Below, one piece after another: positions 6,612 to 12,080 of a DNA stretch of 24,027 nt. Source of the DNA: a virus; the IMG/VR virus record IMGVR_UViG_3300028114_000106, positions 1 to 24,027 of that record, one strand, 5' to 3'. The notes beneath the pieces are model-generated. The model had not been told where the DNA came from, did not search any database, and worked only from the letters and a program-made list of their open reading frames with translations. How positions within the stretch are numbered: position 1 is the first letter of the stretch; every line of letters starts with the position of its first letter. A program made the position numbers and the translations under genes.

Positions 6612-6830
6612 TTATGCGCGAAAGATAGGGCACATGGAGAACTTGCCGAGGGCGTAGATGAATTCTCCGCTGCCAGCGTTGTGAATCTTCACTCGGCGCG
6701 TGTTGCCCTCGGCCTTGACCGTGACAAACTGCCCATTGCGCTCCAGAACCTCCGCTGTGAACACGCAGTCATGATCGCAAATGCTGCGCGCCTTGAGTGT
6801 CATTCCCGCCTGAATTGTTCCGTTCGTCAT
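6612..6830 (-). CDS. Conserved small beta-rich phage protein, first gene of early operon
   Basis: A 72-residue protein starting at ATG 6830. It has an alternating beta pattern (GMTLKARSICDHDCVFTAEV, then QFVTVKAEGNTRRVKIHN) and ends ALGKFSMCPIFRA. Small proteins with this RS-CDHDC-FTA...YSM-P-FRA layout recur in phages and integrative elements, but without a known function. It is the first gene downstream of the paired operator sites at 6852-6888, so it should be the first product of the regulated early transcript. No clear Shine-Dalgarno site precedes the ATG, fitting a transcript that may begin close to the gene. Confidence 0.8.
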   Translation of the reverse strand: MTNGTIQAGMTLKARSICDHDCVFTAEVLERNGQFVTVKAEGNTRRVKIHNAGSGEFIYALGKFSMCPIFRA

Positions 6831-6851
6831 ATGCCGACAATGCGTGATCCA

Positions 6852-6888
6852 TTGCGCGGGCGCAACAGCTATTTTTGCGCGGGCGCAA
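6852..6888. promoter_or_regulatory. Operator pair 1 upstream of early operon
   Basis: Two identical copies of the near-palindrome TTGCGCGGGCGCAA lie at 6852-6865 and 6875-6888, 23 bp apart (about two helical turns). Each has 6-bp perfect arms (TTGCGC/GCGCAA) around GG. The second copy overlaps the 3' end of the HTH gene; the first lies just downstream, 22 bp before the ATG at 6830. Related sites occur on the other side of the HTH gene (7109-7144). The natural reading is that the HTH protein binds here to control the early operon. I do not assign exact -35 and -10 boxes. Confidence 0.75.
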
Positions 6889-7087
6889 TTTTGTTGTCAC
6901 CGATCATCCGGTCAGCGGATTCGAGGAGCGCCAGATACGTCGGCAGGCTGGGCGTTTGCGAGCGGTGGAGAATGCGCCACAGCGTCGAATGCGCGATGCC
7001 CGCATCCTCGGCCCACGTTTGCGTGCTCCATCCGGCCTCCTGAAGTTTGCAGCGAATTGCCCTGAGTTCCTTTCGGAAATTTGCCAT
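6869..7087 (-). CDS. XRE-like helix-turn-helix regulator
   Basis: A 72-residue DNA-binding protein. The HTH reads STQTWAEDAGIAHSTLWRIL (about residues 20-39). It follows a basic N-terminal helix and precedes LPTYLALLESADRM. It is about the length of small Cro/CI-type single-domain regulators. ATG 7087 is preferred. A TTG at 7144 would add 19 residues, but its codons overlap the operator repeats at 7109-7144, so the shorter form is likely. Two operator pairs flank the gene (6852-6888 and 7109-7144). This suggests autoregulation plus control of the early operon and of the divergent gene at 7189. Whether it acts as a repressor of lysogeny or as a Cro-like switch cannot be told. Confidence 0.85.
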   Translation of the reverse strand: MANFRKELRAIRCKLQEAGWSTQTWAEDAGIAHSTLWRILHRSQTPSLPTYLALLESADRMIGDNKIAPAQK

Positions 7088-7108
7088 GGCGGGAAGGTGC
7101 CTGCCGTA

Positions 7109-7144
7109 TTGCGAGGATGCAAGATTGGAGTTGCGTTGGTGCAA
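7109..7144. promoter_or_regulatory. Operator pair 2 in divergent promoter region
   Basis: TTGCGAGGATGCAA (7109-7122) and TTGCGTTGGTGCAA (7131-7144) share the TTGCG-N4-TGCAA pattern and lie 22 bp apart. They match operator pair 1 (TTGC-N6-GCAA) with 3 differences each from its sequence. They sit between the HTH gene start (7087) and the plus-strand gene start (7189), where a divergent promoter is expected. This fits binding by the HTH protein to control itself and the gene at 7189. The variation between copies suggests sites of different affinity. Confidence 0.7.
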
Positions 7145-7188
7145 TGGGTTGGCTAGTTGTGAATCCGAAATGAAACAGAAAAGAACTC

Positions 7189-7374
7189 ATGGACTACCAT
7201 CTGCAAATTGAGCACTTGTGCGCAACTATCGCAGGCCTGCTGAAGGACGTTGAAACCTTGCAGGCGTTGCGAAAGGAGGACGCCGCCAAGCTGAAGCAAT
7301 GGCAGGAGGACGCGAAGTTCGGCCGGCGGTGCCGGTTCTACGTTGAAGCCATGGCAGAGCTTCGGGATCGCTGA
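7189..7374 (+). CDS. Small coiled-coil protein, the only plus-strand gene
   Basis: A 61-residue ORF from ATG 7189 to TGA 7374, divergent from the HTH gene and convergent with the late operon. It is helical throughout (IEHLCATIAGLLKDVETLQA, then KEDAAKLKQWQEDAKFGRR), so it probably dimerises. A weak purine run (AGAAAAG) precedes the start. Its place beyond operator pair 2 is the place of the opposing gene in a phage genetic switch, but it has no HTH of its own. It could be an antirepressor-like partner or a DNA-metabolism accessory; neither is shown. Confidence 0.6.
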   Translation: MDYHLQIEHLCATIAGLLKDVETLQALRKEDAAKLKQWQEDAKFGRRCRFYVEAMAELRDR

Positions 7375-7439
7375 GCCCCTGGATTGATCGCCATGTGCGC
7401 TCCGATTCTCATCGACATGCTCAACTCCGTTGCGCCACC

Positions 7440-7625
7440 TCAAGGCTGCGACGGGAAAGTCGGGTCGTCGAAGTCGTAATCAACCCAAGGCCCGTACTCG
7501 TCAGGTGTGTCGGACTTCACCACCCGGATCCACACCCGGACATTCCCGGGTGCAGCAAACGTCCCCGAGGCTGCGGAATGCCGTGGTTTGCCGCTCGTTT
7601 GACGAGTCCTGACAAGATTCCTGAT
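7440..7625 (-). pseudogene. Remnant of tail-tip gene 3' end
   Basis: In this frame the minus strand encodes SAASGTFAAPGNVRVWIRVV and continues to PTFPSQP and TGA 7440, nearly the same as the last 45 residues of the tail-tip protein (8549-11137). The frame is open only back to a TAA at 7626-7628 and has no start codon, so it is a fragment. Of six base differences from the intact copy, four are silent and two give E to D and G to D. This suggests the fragment was once part of a working gene, or came from a related phage. The glycosyltransferase gene ends inside it in a different frame. Confidence 0.8.
7444..7577. repeat. 134-bp direct repeat, copy B
   Basis: Bases 7444-7577 match 8553-8686 over 134 bp in the same orientation with 6 mismatches and no gaps. 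The repeat unit begins GGCTGCGACGGGAAAGTCGG in both copies and ends GAGGCTGCGGA. The two copies flank the glycosyltransferase gene. Beyond both ends the sequences differ abruptly. Confidence 0.97.
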
Positions 7626-8544
7626 TTAGCGAGAAACTCCGCAGAACCGCCCGAACCACGTCCTCGACCGTGATCGAGGACATGCACCGCGGCAGGTCTC
7701 CGTCCACGTCCGCGCACAGCAGCCTTTCAGCGTCAAGTCGCGACCCGTCACCCAGCGCACGCGTCCGAGCCCTCCAGCAGCCTCCCAGCGCGCAGCAAGG
7801 CAAGGAGCCGATGACGTCGAGGACCCGGTGCCCCGGGTACGAAAACCAATGCGCAGGCTCCCTGCCTCCAGCCACGACGACGCACGGGCGGAGCCCGCGC
7901 ACACCGTCAGGCCTCGGCACTGCGGCCGAAATGTGCATCGGGAGCGTAATTGGACACAGGACACCGGACGCGTGATGCGTCAGCAGGACGAGGTCGCGCA
8001 GCGATGTCCTCCCGACCATGTCGACGACGCCGGAAAGGCGCGGGTGGCAATCCGTTGCAGCGCCCACCTGGACGAACTGCACCCGGCCGCGCAGAGCGTC
8101 TACGACCCCCTGCCACCGCTCGGTAGCCCACCACTTCACCGTGAAGTCCCGCTTCCCGCCTGCGGCGATGATCCAGTAGGGGCCAGCAACCACTGGAGGG
8201 CGTGCGCGCTCCTCCTGCGTCAGGTGGATGTCCCCGCGGAACTCTGTCGTGGCGATGGCGACGCCCAGAACCTCGGAAAGGTAACGGCTGAACCCCTCGA
8301 TGATGTGGCGCGGGGAGTGCCATGATTCGTGGATTGACGGGTAGCGCATCTCGATCATCTCCGCTCCAGTCTCTTCGTCGGGGATGGCGGTGATCCACGG
8401 GTTTCCGGACCACAGGTCTGGATGGTTGGTCCTCACGTCCACCGCGAACCTCCCTGGCTGTGATCGATGCAGGTCCCGCACCGCTGCCGTCAGGGTGACC
8501 ACGTCCCCAGGCGGCATGTTGGTGCGCAGGATGAGGCGGCGCAT
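7501..8544 (-). CDS. GT9-type (heptosyltransferase-like) glycosyltransferase
   Basis: A 347-residue protein resembling family 9 glycosyltransferases, which transfer sugars such as ADP-heptose to LPS. Family-like features are the N-terminal RLILRTNMPPGDVVTLTAAV, a second Rossmann domain starting YWIIAAGGKRDFTVKWW, FVQVGAATDCHPRL, VLCPITLPMHISAA, and a Cys-rich end with CCALGGCWRAR and LPRCMSSIT. ATG 8544 lies 4 nt after the tail-tip stop; the longer upstream frame overlaps that gene. The core ends near residue 305. The last 25 residues are read out of frame through the duplicated tail-tip fragment, so the native stop seems to have been lost. As the last late gene it looks like an acquired cargo gene, perhaps altering host surface glycans. 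Confidence 0.8.
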   Translation of the reverse strand: MRRLILRTNMPPGDVVTLTAAVRDLHRSQPGRFAVDVRTNHPDLWSGNPWITAIPDEETGAEMIEMRYPSIHESWHSPRHIIEGFSRYLSEVLGVAIATTEFRGDIHLTQEERARPPVVAGPYWIIAAGGKRDFTVKWWATERWQGVVDALRGRVQFVQVGAATDCHPRLSGVVDMVGRTSLRDLVLLTHHASGVLCPITLPMHISAAVPRPDGVRGLRPCVVVAGGREPAHWFSYPGHRVLDVIGSLPCCALGGCWRARTRALGDGSRLDAERLLCADVDGDLPRCMSSITVEDVVRAVLRSFSLNQESCQDSSNERQTTAFRSLGDVCCTRECPGVDPGGEVRHT

Positions 8545-8548
8545 GGCA

Positions 8549-11137
8549 TCACGGCTGCGACGGGAAAGTCGGATCCTCGAAATCGTAATCAACCCAAGGC
8601 CCGTACTCGTCAGGTGTGCCGGACTTCACCACCCGGATCCACACCCGGACATTCCCGGGCGCGGCAAACGTCCCCGAGGCTGCGGAGATTGTCACCACCG
8701 GCGCGGAGTAGGGGCTGGACCCGGTGAAGTCTTCACCAGCGTCAACGATTGCGTACTCTATCGACGTGGTTCCAGAAGCTCCGGTGACGGTAACGTTACC
8801 GCTGGCGTCTCGGGAAACCTCCTCCGGAGGTCCGAGCGGAGTCGGGCTCTGGCTGGCGTACGGCGAGAAGATCAGCGCCTTGTGCAGCGAGAGCAGTCCG
8901 GATGAATCGTAGACCGTGGCGTGAACCCAAAACGATGCCGCGTCCTCAAGCGGGAACGTGAACACTGGATCCGGGTATGAGCCCAGTGCGAAGATGTCCG
9001 CGAACGTCATCTCGCGCGTCGGACGGAACGACTGATCGATGATCTCCGTCCATGACTCGTATCCGACCTGCCGGTACTCAATGCGAAGGCGGGTGGCGTT
9101 GCCGTCCGCGTCTTGGACCCTGTCCGTCGTGCTCTCCACGATGTCCCACACGCCCTCCGACGCCAACTCGCGCGGGAACGCGTTCCGGATGAGACCCCAG
9201 CGAGACCCGACCACGCGAGGCTTCCGGCTGGACCACGCGGAGAACTGCGCAGGGAAATCGGTGAGGGTGCTGTCGTAGGTTGAGAACGCGTTGAAGCTCC
9301 GGAGATGAAACGTCATCTCCGTCCCGTCGTTCAGGCGGTCCCGAAACGTGGTGTGGAAATGGCCAACCAGCGAGGAGCGCGGGACAATCCATGCGGTGGA
9401 ATCCTCCAGCCACTCGGCGCGAGGCGTCGCAAAGCGGGAGCGGAGAACGGTGAAATCGTAGGTGTCCGTCGAGACCGCCGCGCTCTCCTGAATGCTCATG
9501 ATTTCAATGTCAGGCACGTCCCCAACGAGGTCCACTAGCCCATCTGTGGATCGGTAACAGATGACGAGCAGGGTGTCGTCCTGGGCGCCAGATGGCCCGG
9601 GCTGTGCGAGGGCAAGCCGCTGGTCCAGAGTCTCCATAATCTCCAGCCGGATGTCCCCGGAGGCGGTGGCGGAGTAATCCGCGTCGACCCGGCACTTCAC
9701 GGCGAACCTGATCTGGGTGCCAATGGCGACGAACGTCCCGGCGCCGTCCTCAACGTCGAACTCGACATCACACCCGGTCACCATCTCGTCCGGCCTGGTC
9801 GCCAGAACCGCAATCCGCGGCTCCCGGCCTGCGGACAGGGCGAGCGGCAGGGGAATCAGGATCGCATCCGTGATGTTGCTCGGCTCTGGCGTGGCGTTCT
9901 CGGGCACGGTGTAGGCTGGGGAGAATGGAACCTGCGGGGAGATGGATTCAGCCTGCCACCGGATGGAGACCCCGCCCTTCTGGCCTCGGCGCATGTCGAG
10001 CACGCGGACGAGTTGCGAGGACCCGGACCCGCCCGGGGTGCTGTCGACGTCCAGCCGGATCCGGTCGCCCGGCTGGATAGGCTCGCCGGCGATTGGGGAG
10101 CCAGTTGGGTGACGTAGGATGGTGGCGGAACGGATGTAGGCGGTACCACTCAGTACCGGGCGGCAGAAACGCTTCGCCCACTCGGCGCAGACGCGGCGGG
10201 CCTGCTCGCTGGAGGTGATCCATTTCCGGTCGATGGACGTGCGCCGATTCTCGCCCACGAGCTGGAGCGCAAGGGGATCGTCATGGATCATGACGTCCTC
10301 CTTGAATTGGCGGTCCTTGTTCGCAAACCGCAACGCGATGCCGGTGGGCACGTCGTCCCACGTCTGTGCGTCGACCTCTGGCGGCTTCGAGTAATCGTTC
10401 TCGGTCAACTGGAGGTATAGCGACAGGCTCCCAGGGTCCAGCGTCGGCTGCACGGCCTCGACCTCTCCCGAGCCGGTGACGCGCAATAGACCTCCGAAAC
10501 TACCTAGGAGCCCGTCGCAAAATGTCCGCGCCTCCTGCTGCGATGTGAGCAGGGGGGCGGCGTAGCTGAGGAGCTTCAGTTCCGCATCGTCTTCAAGGTA
10601 ATCGTGCGCGGACTGGAACGACGCCGCGTCAAGCCTTGCGTCCTCCAACCCAAGCCCGTGACGGCTGGTTAGCAGGTCCGCAACGATGGCCCACGGATTG
10701 GCGCGATCATCAGAGACCGAGGTGGACGTGATTATCCCGGACGGCGGCGTCGGCGCGGCCGTCGCGATGAATTCAATGTTCGGCAGGTTGGTGCGCTCTC
10801 GACCGCACAAGAACCGGCAGAAGACGATGTAGCAGAATCCGCGGTAAGGAGGATGCCCGTGGAGCTCGAGGGCGGCGTCGGCGGTCTGGCTGTCGGTGCC
10901 CCAGTAGAGTTTGATGTAACCACCTTCGAGCAACCACTTCGAGTCTGCGGGCGTGATGGTGTACGGGTTTCCGACGCCTCCATCCGTCCGGTTGATCGGC
11001 CCTTCCCAGATGGCTTTCCCGTCGACGAGGAGCGCGTGCGCCGTGTCGACTAAGCCAGCGCGGAACACGGCAGCGAACGTCGCGTAGTAGTCGTAGCTTT
11101 TTGAGCCTCCGCCTTGGCCTTTTGAATCACTTCCCAT
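8549..11137 (-). CDS. Tail-tip / central fibre protein (GTA-gp15 / phage-tail_3-like)
   Basis: An 862-residue protein. The N-terminus has a Gly/Ser/Lys-rich stretch, SDSKGQGGGSKSYDYYATF, followed by AVFRAGLVDTAHALLVDGKA, the opening of J-like and GTA tail-tip proteins. Residues about 30-420 resemble the hub domains of such proteins (for example HGHPPYRGFCYIVF and ANPWAIVADLLTSRHGLGL). The rest, about 430-862, has fibronectin-like and beta-rich segments ending VWIRVVKSGTPDEYGPWVDY. It probably forms the tip that meets the host receptor. The gene is in the same frame as the 61-residue ORF upstream, separated only by TGA-CCT. Its 3' end is duplicated beyond the glycosyltransferase. Confidence 0.88.
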   Translation of the reverse strand: MGSDSKGQGGGSKSYDYYATFAAVFRAGLVDTAHALLVDGKAIWEGPINRTDGGVGNPYTITPADSKWLLEGGYIKLYWGTDSQTADAALELHGHPPYRGFCYIVFCRFLCGRERTNLPNIEFIATAAPTPPSGIITSTSVSDDRANPWAIVADLLTSRHGLGLEDARLDAASFQSAHDYLEDDAELKLLSYAAPLLTSQQEARTFCDGLLGSFGGLLRVTGSGEVEAVQPTLDPGSLSLYLQLTENDYSKPPEVDAQTWDDVPTGIALRFANKDRQFKEDVMIHDDPLALQLVGENRRTSIDRKWITSSEQARRVCAEWAKRFCRPVLSGTAYIRSATILRHPTGSPIAGEPIQPGDRIRLDVDSTPGGSGSSQLVRVLDMRRGQKGGVSIRWQAESISPQVPFSPAYTVPENATPEPSNITDAILIPLPLALSAGREPRIAVLATRPDEMVTGCDVEFDVEDGAGTFVAIGTQIRFAVKCRVDADYSATASGDIRLEIMETLDQRLALAQPGPSGAQDDTLLVICYRSTDGLVDLVGDVPDIEIMSIQESAAVSTDTYDFTVLRSRFATPRAEWLEDSTAWIVPRSSLVGHFHTTFRDRLNDGTEMTFHLRSFNAFSTYDSTLTDFPAQFSAWSSRKPRVVGSRWGLIRNAFPRELASEGVWDIVESTTDRVQDADGNATRLRIEYRQVGYESWTEIIDQSFRPTREMTFADIFALGSYPDPVFTFPLEDAASFWVHATVYDSSGLLSLHKALIFSPYASQSPTPLGPPEEVSRDASGNVTVTGASGTTSIEYAIVDAGEDFTGSSPYSAPVVTISAASGTFAAPGNVRVWIRVVKSGTPDEYGPWVDYDFEDPTFPSQP
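8553..8686. repeat. 134-bp direct repeat, copy A (within tail-tip gene)
   Basis: This copy encodes about the last 45 residues of the tail-tip protein and ends at its stop codon region. It is 95 percent identical (128 of 134 bases) to copy B at 7444-7577, 1109 bp away. Being in frame and intact, it is the original or functional copy. Confidence 0.97.
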
Positions 11138-11140
11138 AGG

Positions 11141-11326
11141 TCACTTTTTGGCCGGACGGTCCTGCGCCTCGACGGCTTCCTGAGCTATGATCGGGGTGAT
11201 CCATCGTCCAGCCAATCGACGCCTTCCCCACCACAAAGGCACAGGGACGTCCTCCTGCGCGGTCGCAAAGGATTCCTCCTCGGCTGGCAACGTGTCGGTG
11301 CTGGGTAGGTCAAATCCCTTGCTCAT
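11141..11326 (-). CDS. N-terminal piece of the tail-tip protein
   Basis: A 61-residue ORF from ATG 11326 (ATGA overlap with the peptidase gene) to TGA 11141. The phrase VPVPLWWGRRRLAGRWITP resembles the opening strand of J-like tail-tip proteins, where a V-P-V-x-x-G-x-R-x-x-G motif precedes the Gly-rich linker. The 862-residue protein downstream starts directly with that linker and is in the same frame, with only TGA-CCT between. So this looks like the detached head of one protein. Reinitiation would give two chains; stop readthrough would give one of about 925 residues. Confidence 0.75.
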   Translation of the reverse strand: MSKGFDLPSTDTLPAEEESFATAQEDVPVPLWWGRRRLAGRWITPIIAQEAVEAQDRPAKK

Positions 11327-11772
11327 GACATGGGCCTCCAGACGCGGGCGAGTCGTTCGCGATACAGGCGTTCCACGCACGGCAGGATGGCGGCTCCCGT
11401 GGTTCCGATGCACTGGAAAAACCGGCCGCCGTCGAGACGCAACCCGATGTGGTGTATGCACTGCCCCACGCGGAAGCCGAGGATGTCCCCGGGTTGCTCC
11501 TGCCCGACAGGCACCGGCGCGTACAGGTCTGGCAATCCGTCCAGCCACGACTCCATCAGGGAAAGGTTCTGGTGCCTCGACCACCCTGGCGATCCATCCG
11601 GCACCGTCGAGGTCGCGAAGCCGGCATCCTGAAGCACGCCAGCAACGGCGAAATGGCAGGAGGCTCCGACACCGCGGACGCGGGAGTGTGCACGCCACGG
11701 GGTTCCGACCCACGACTCGGCGACAGCGTTGAGATGCAAGACGCGGATCGGGTTTTCGAAGAACGGGGTCAT
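11323..11772 (-). CDS. NlpC/P60-type tail peptidase
   Basis: A 149-residue protein like the NlpC/P60 cysteine peptidases found beside GTA-type tail hubs, which cut peptidoglycan during DNA entry. The catalytic segment is SWVGTPWRAHSRVRGVGASC with Cys at residue 39. The His motif is CIHHIGLRLDGGRFFQC (H107/H108), after GDILGFRVG. The family more often has a D-C pair; here it is S-C, which is seen in some phage members. The ATG at 11772 overlaps the DUF6527-like gene stop (ATGA), and its own stop overlaps the next start. Order hub, peptidase, tip matches GTA gp13-gp14-gp15. Confidence 0.88.
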   Translation of the reverse strand: MTPFFENPIRVLHLNAVAESWVGTPWRAHSRVRGVGASCHFAVAGVLQDAGFATSTVPDGSPGWSRHQNLSLMESWLDGLPDLYAPVPVGQEQPGDILGFRVGQCIHHIGLRLDGGRFFQCIGTTGAAILPCVERLYRERLARVWRPMS

Positions 11773-12080
11773 TCGTCATTCCTCATCTCAACGGTCTTCC
11801 CGGCGTGGTCGTGTGTGCAGTCTCCAAGAAACTCAATCCGGCCGTCCCGGATGAAGCAGTGGCAGACGGCTGGAGGAGCGCCGTCCTTGCCTGCGTCCGG
11901 GCCGGGGTACTTCACGAGAACGGACGGCGACAGGGTTGGCTTTTCCAGGCTCTTGTTCCATTGCCACGCCTGCCTGTGCGGAGGGATTGGAACGCCGTGG
12001 TACTCTCGGCACCCGGGGCAATGCCAGATGACCCGTTGGTGCGGGTCGGTGCCGCCTATGTCTACAAGGCTTGATTTCAT
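11769..12080 (-). CDS. DUF6527-like zinc-binding protein
   Basis: A 103-residue protein from ATG 12080 (ATGA overlap with the hub gene). It carries the pattern WHCPGCREYHGVP (C21, C24), WQWNKSLEKPTLSPSVLV, CHCFIRDGRIEFLGDCTHDH (C73, H74, C88, H90) and HAGKTVEM. This is the layout of the DUF6527 family, small metal-binding proteins common in phages with unknown function. A longer frame from 12473 lies inside the hub gene and is not used. Its place between the hub and the tail peptidase is notable, since such proteins are usually found away from the structural core. It may be a tail assembly or tip accessory; that is inference. Confidence 0.85.
   Translation of the reverse strand: MKSSLVDIGGTDPHQRVIWHCPGCREYHGVPIPPHRQAWQWNKSLEKPTLSPSVLVKYPGPDAGKDGAPPAVCHCFIRDGRIEFLGDCTHDHAGKTVEMRNDE

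Noticed and set aside
6421-6633. 70-codon minus ORF from 6633
   Set aside because: A competing frame (6429-6599) gives a better protein over the same bases; this one is Arg/Pro/Thr-rich and overlaps the 72-residue gene.
6570-7043. 157-codon plus-strand ORF
   Set aside because: It lies opposite the small beta protein and HTH genes, has shadow-like Arg/Cys/Ser composition and no recognisable motif.
7501-8592. Longer start (8592) for the glycosyltransferase
   Set aside because: The extra codons lie within the end of the tail-tip gene and its repeat. ATG 8544 directly precedes the conserved beta strand and follows the previous stop by 4 nt.
1349-11143. TGA recoded as a sense codon, because several TGA-CCT-ATG junctions are in frame
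   Set aside because: SSB ends in the expected DDVPF tip directly before TGA, and TAA and TAG occur at the same kind of junction. TGA therefore works as a normal stop.
11141-11152. A-AAA-AAG slippery heptamer before the 61-residue ORF stop, as a frameshift into the tail-tip gene
   Set aside because: A -1 shift there reads only five more codons before another stop. The tail-tip gene is in the original frame, so slippage is not needed and would not help.
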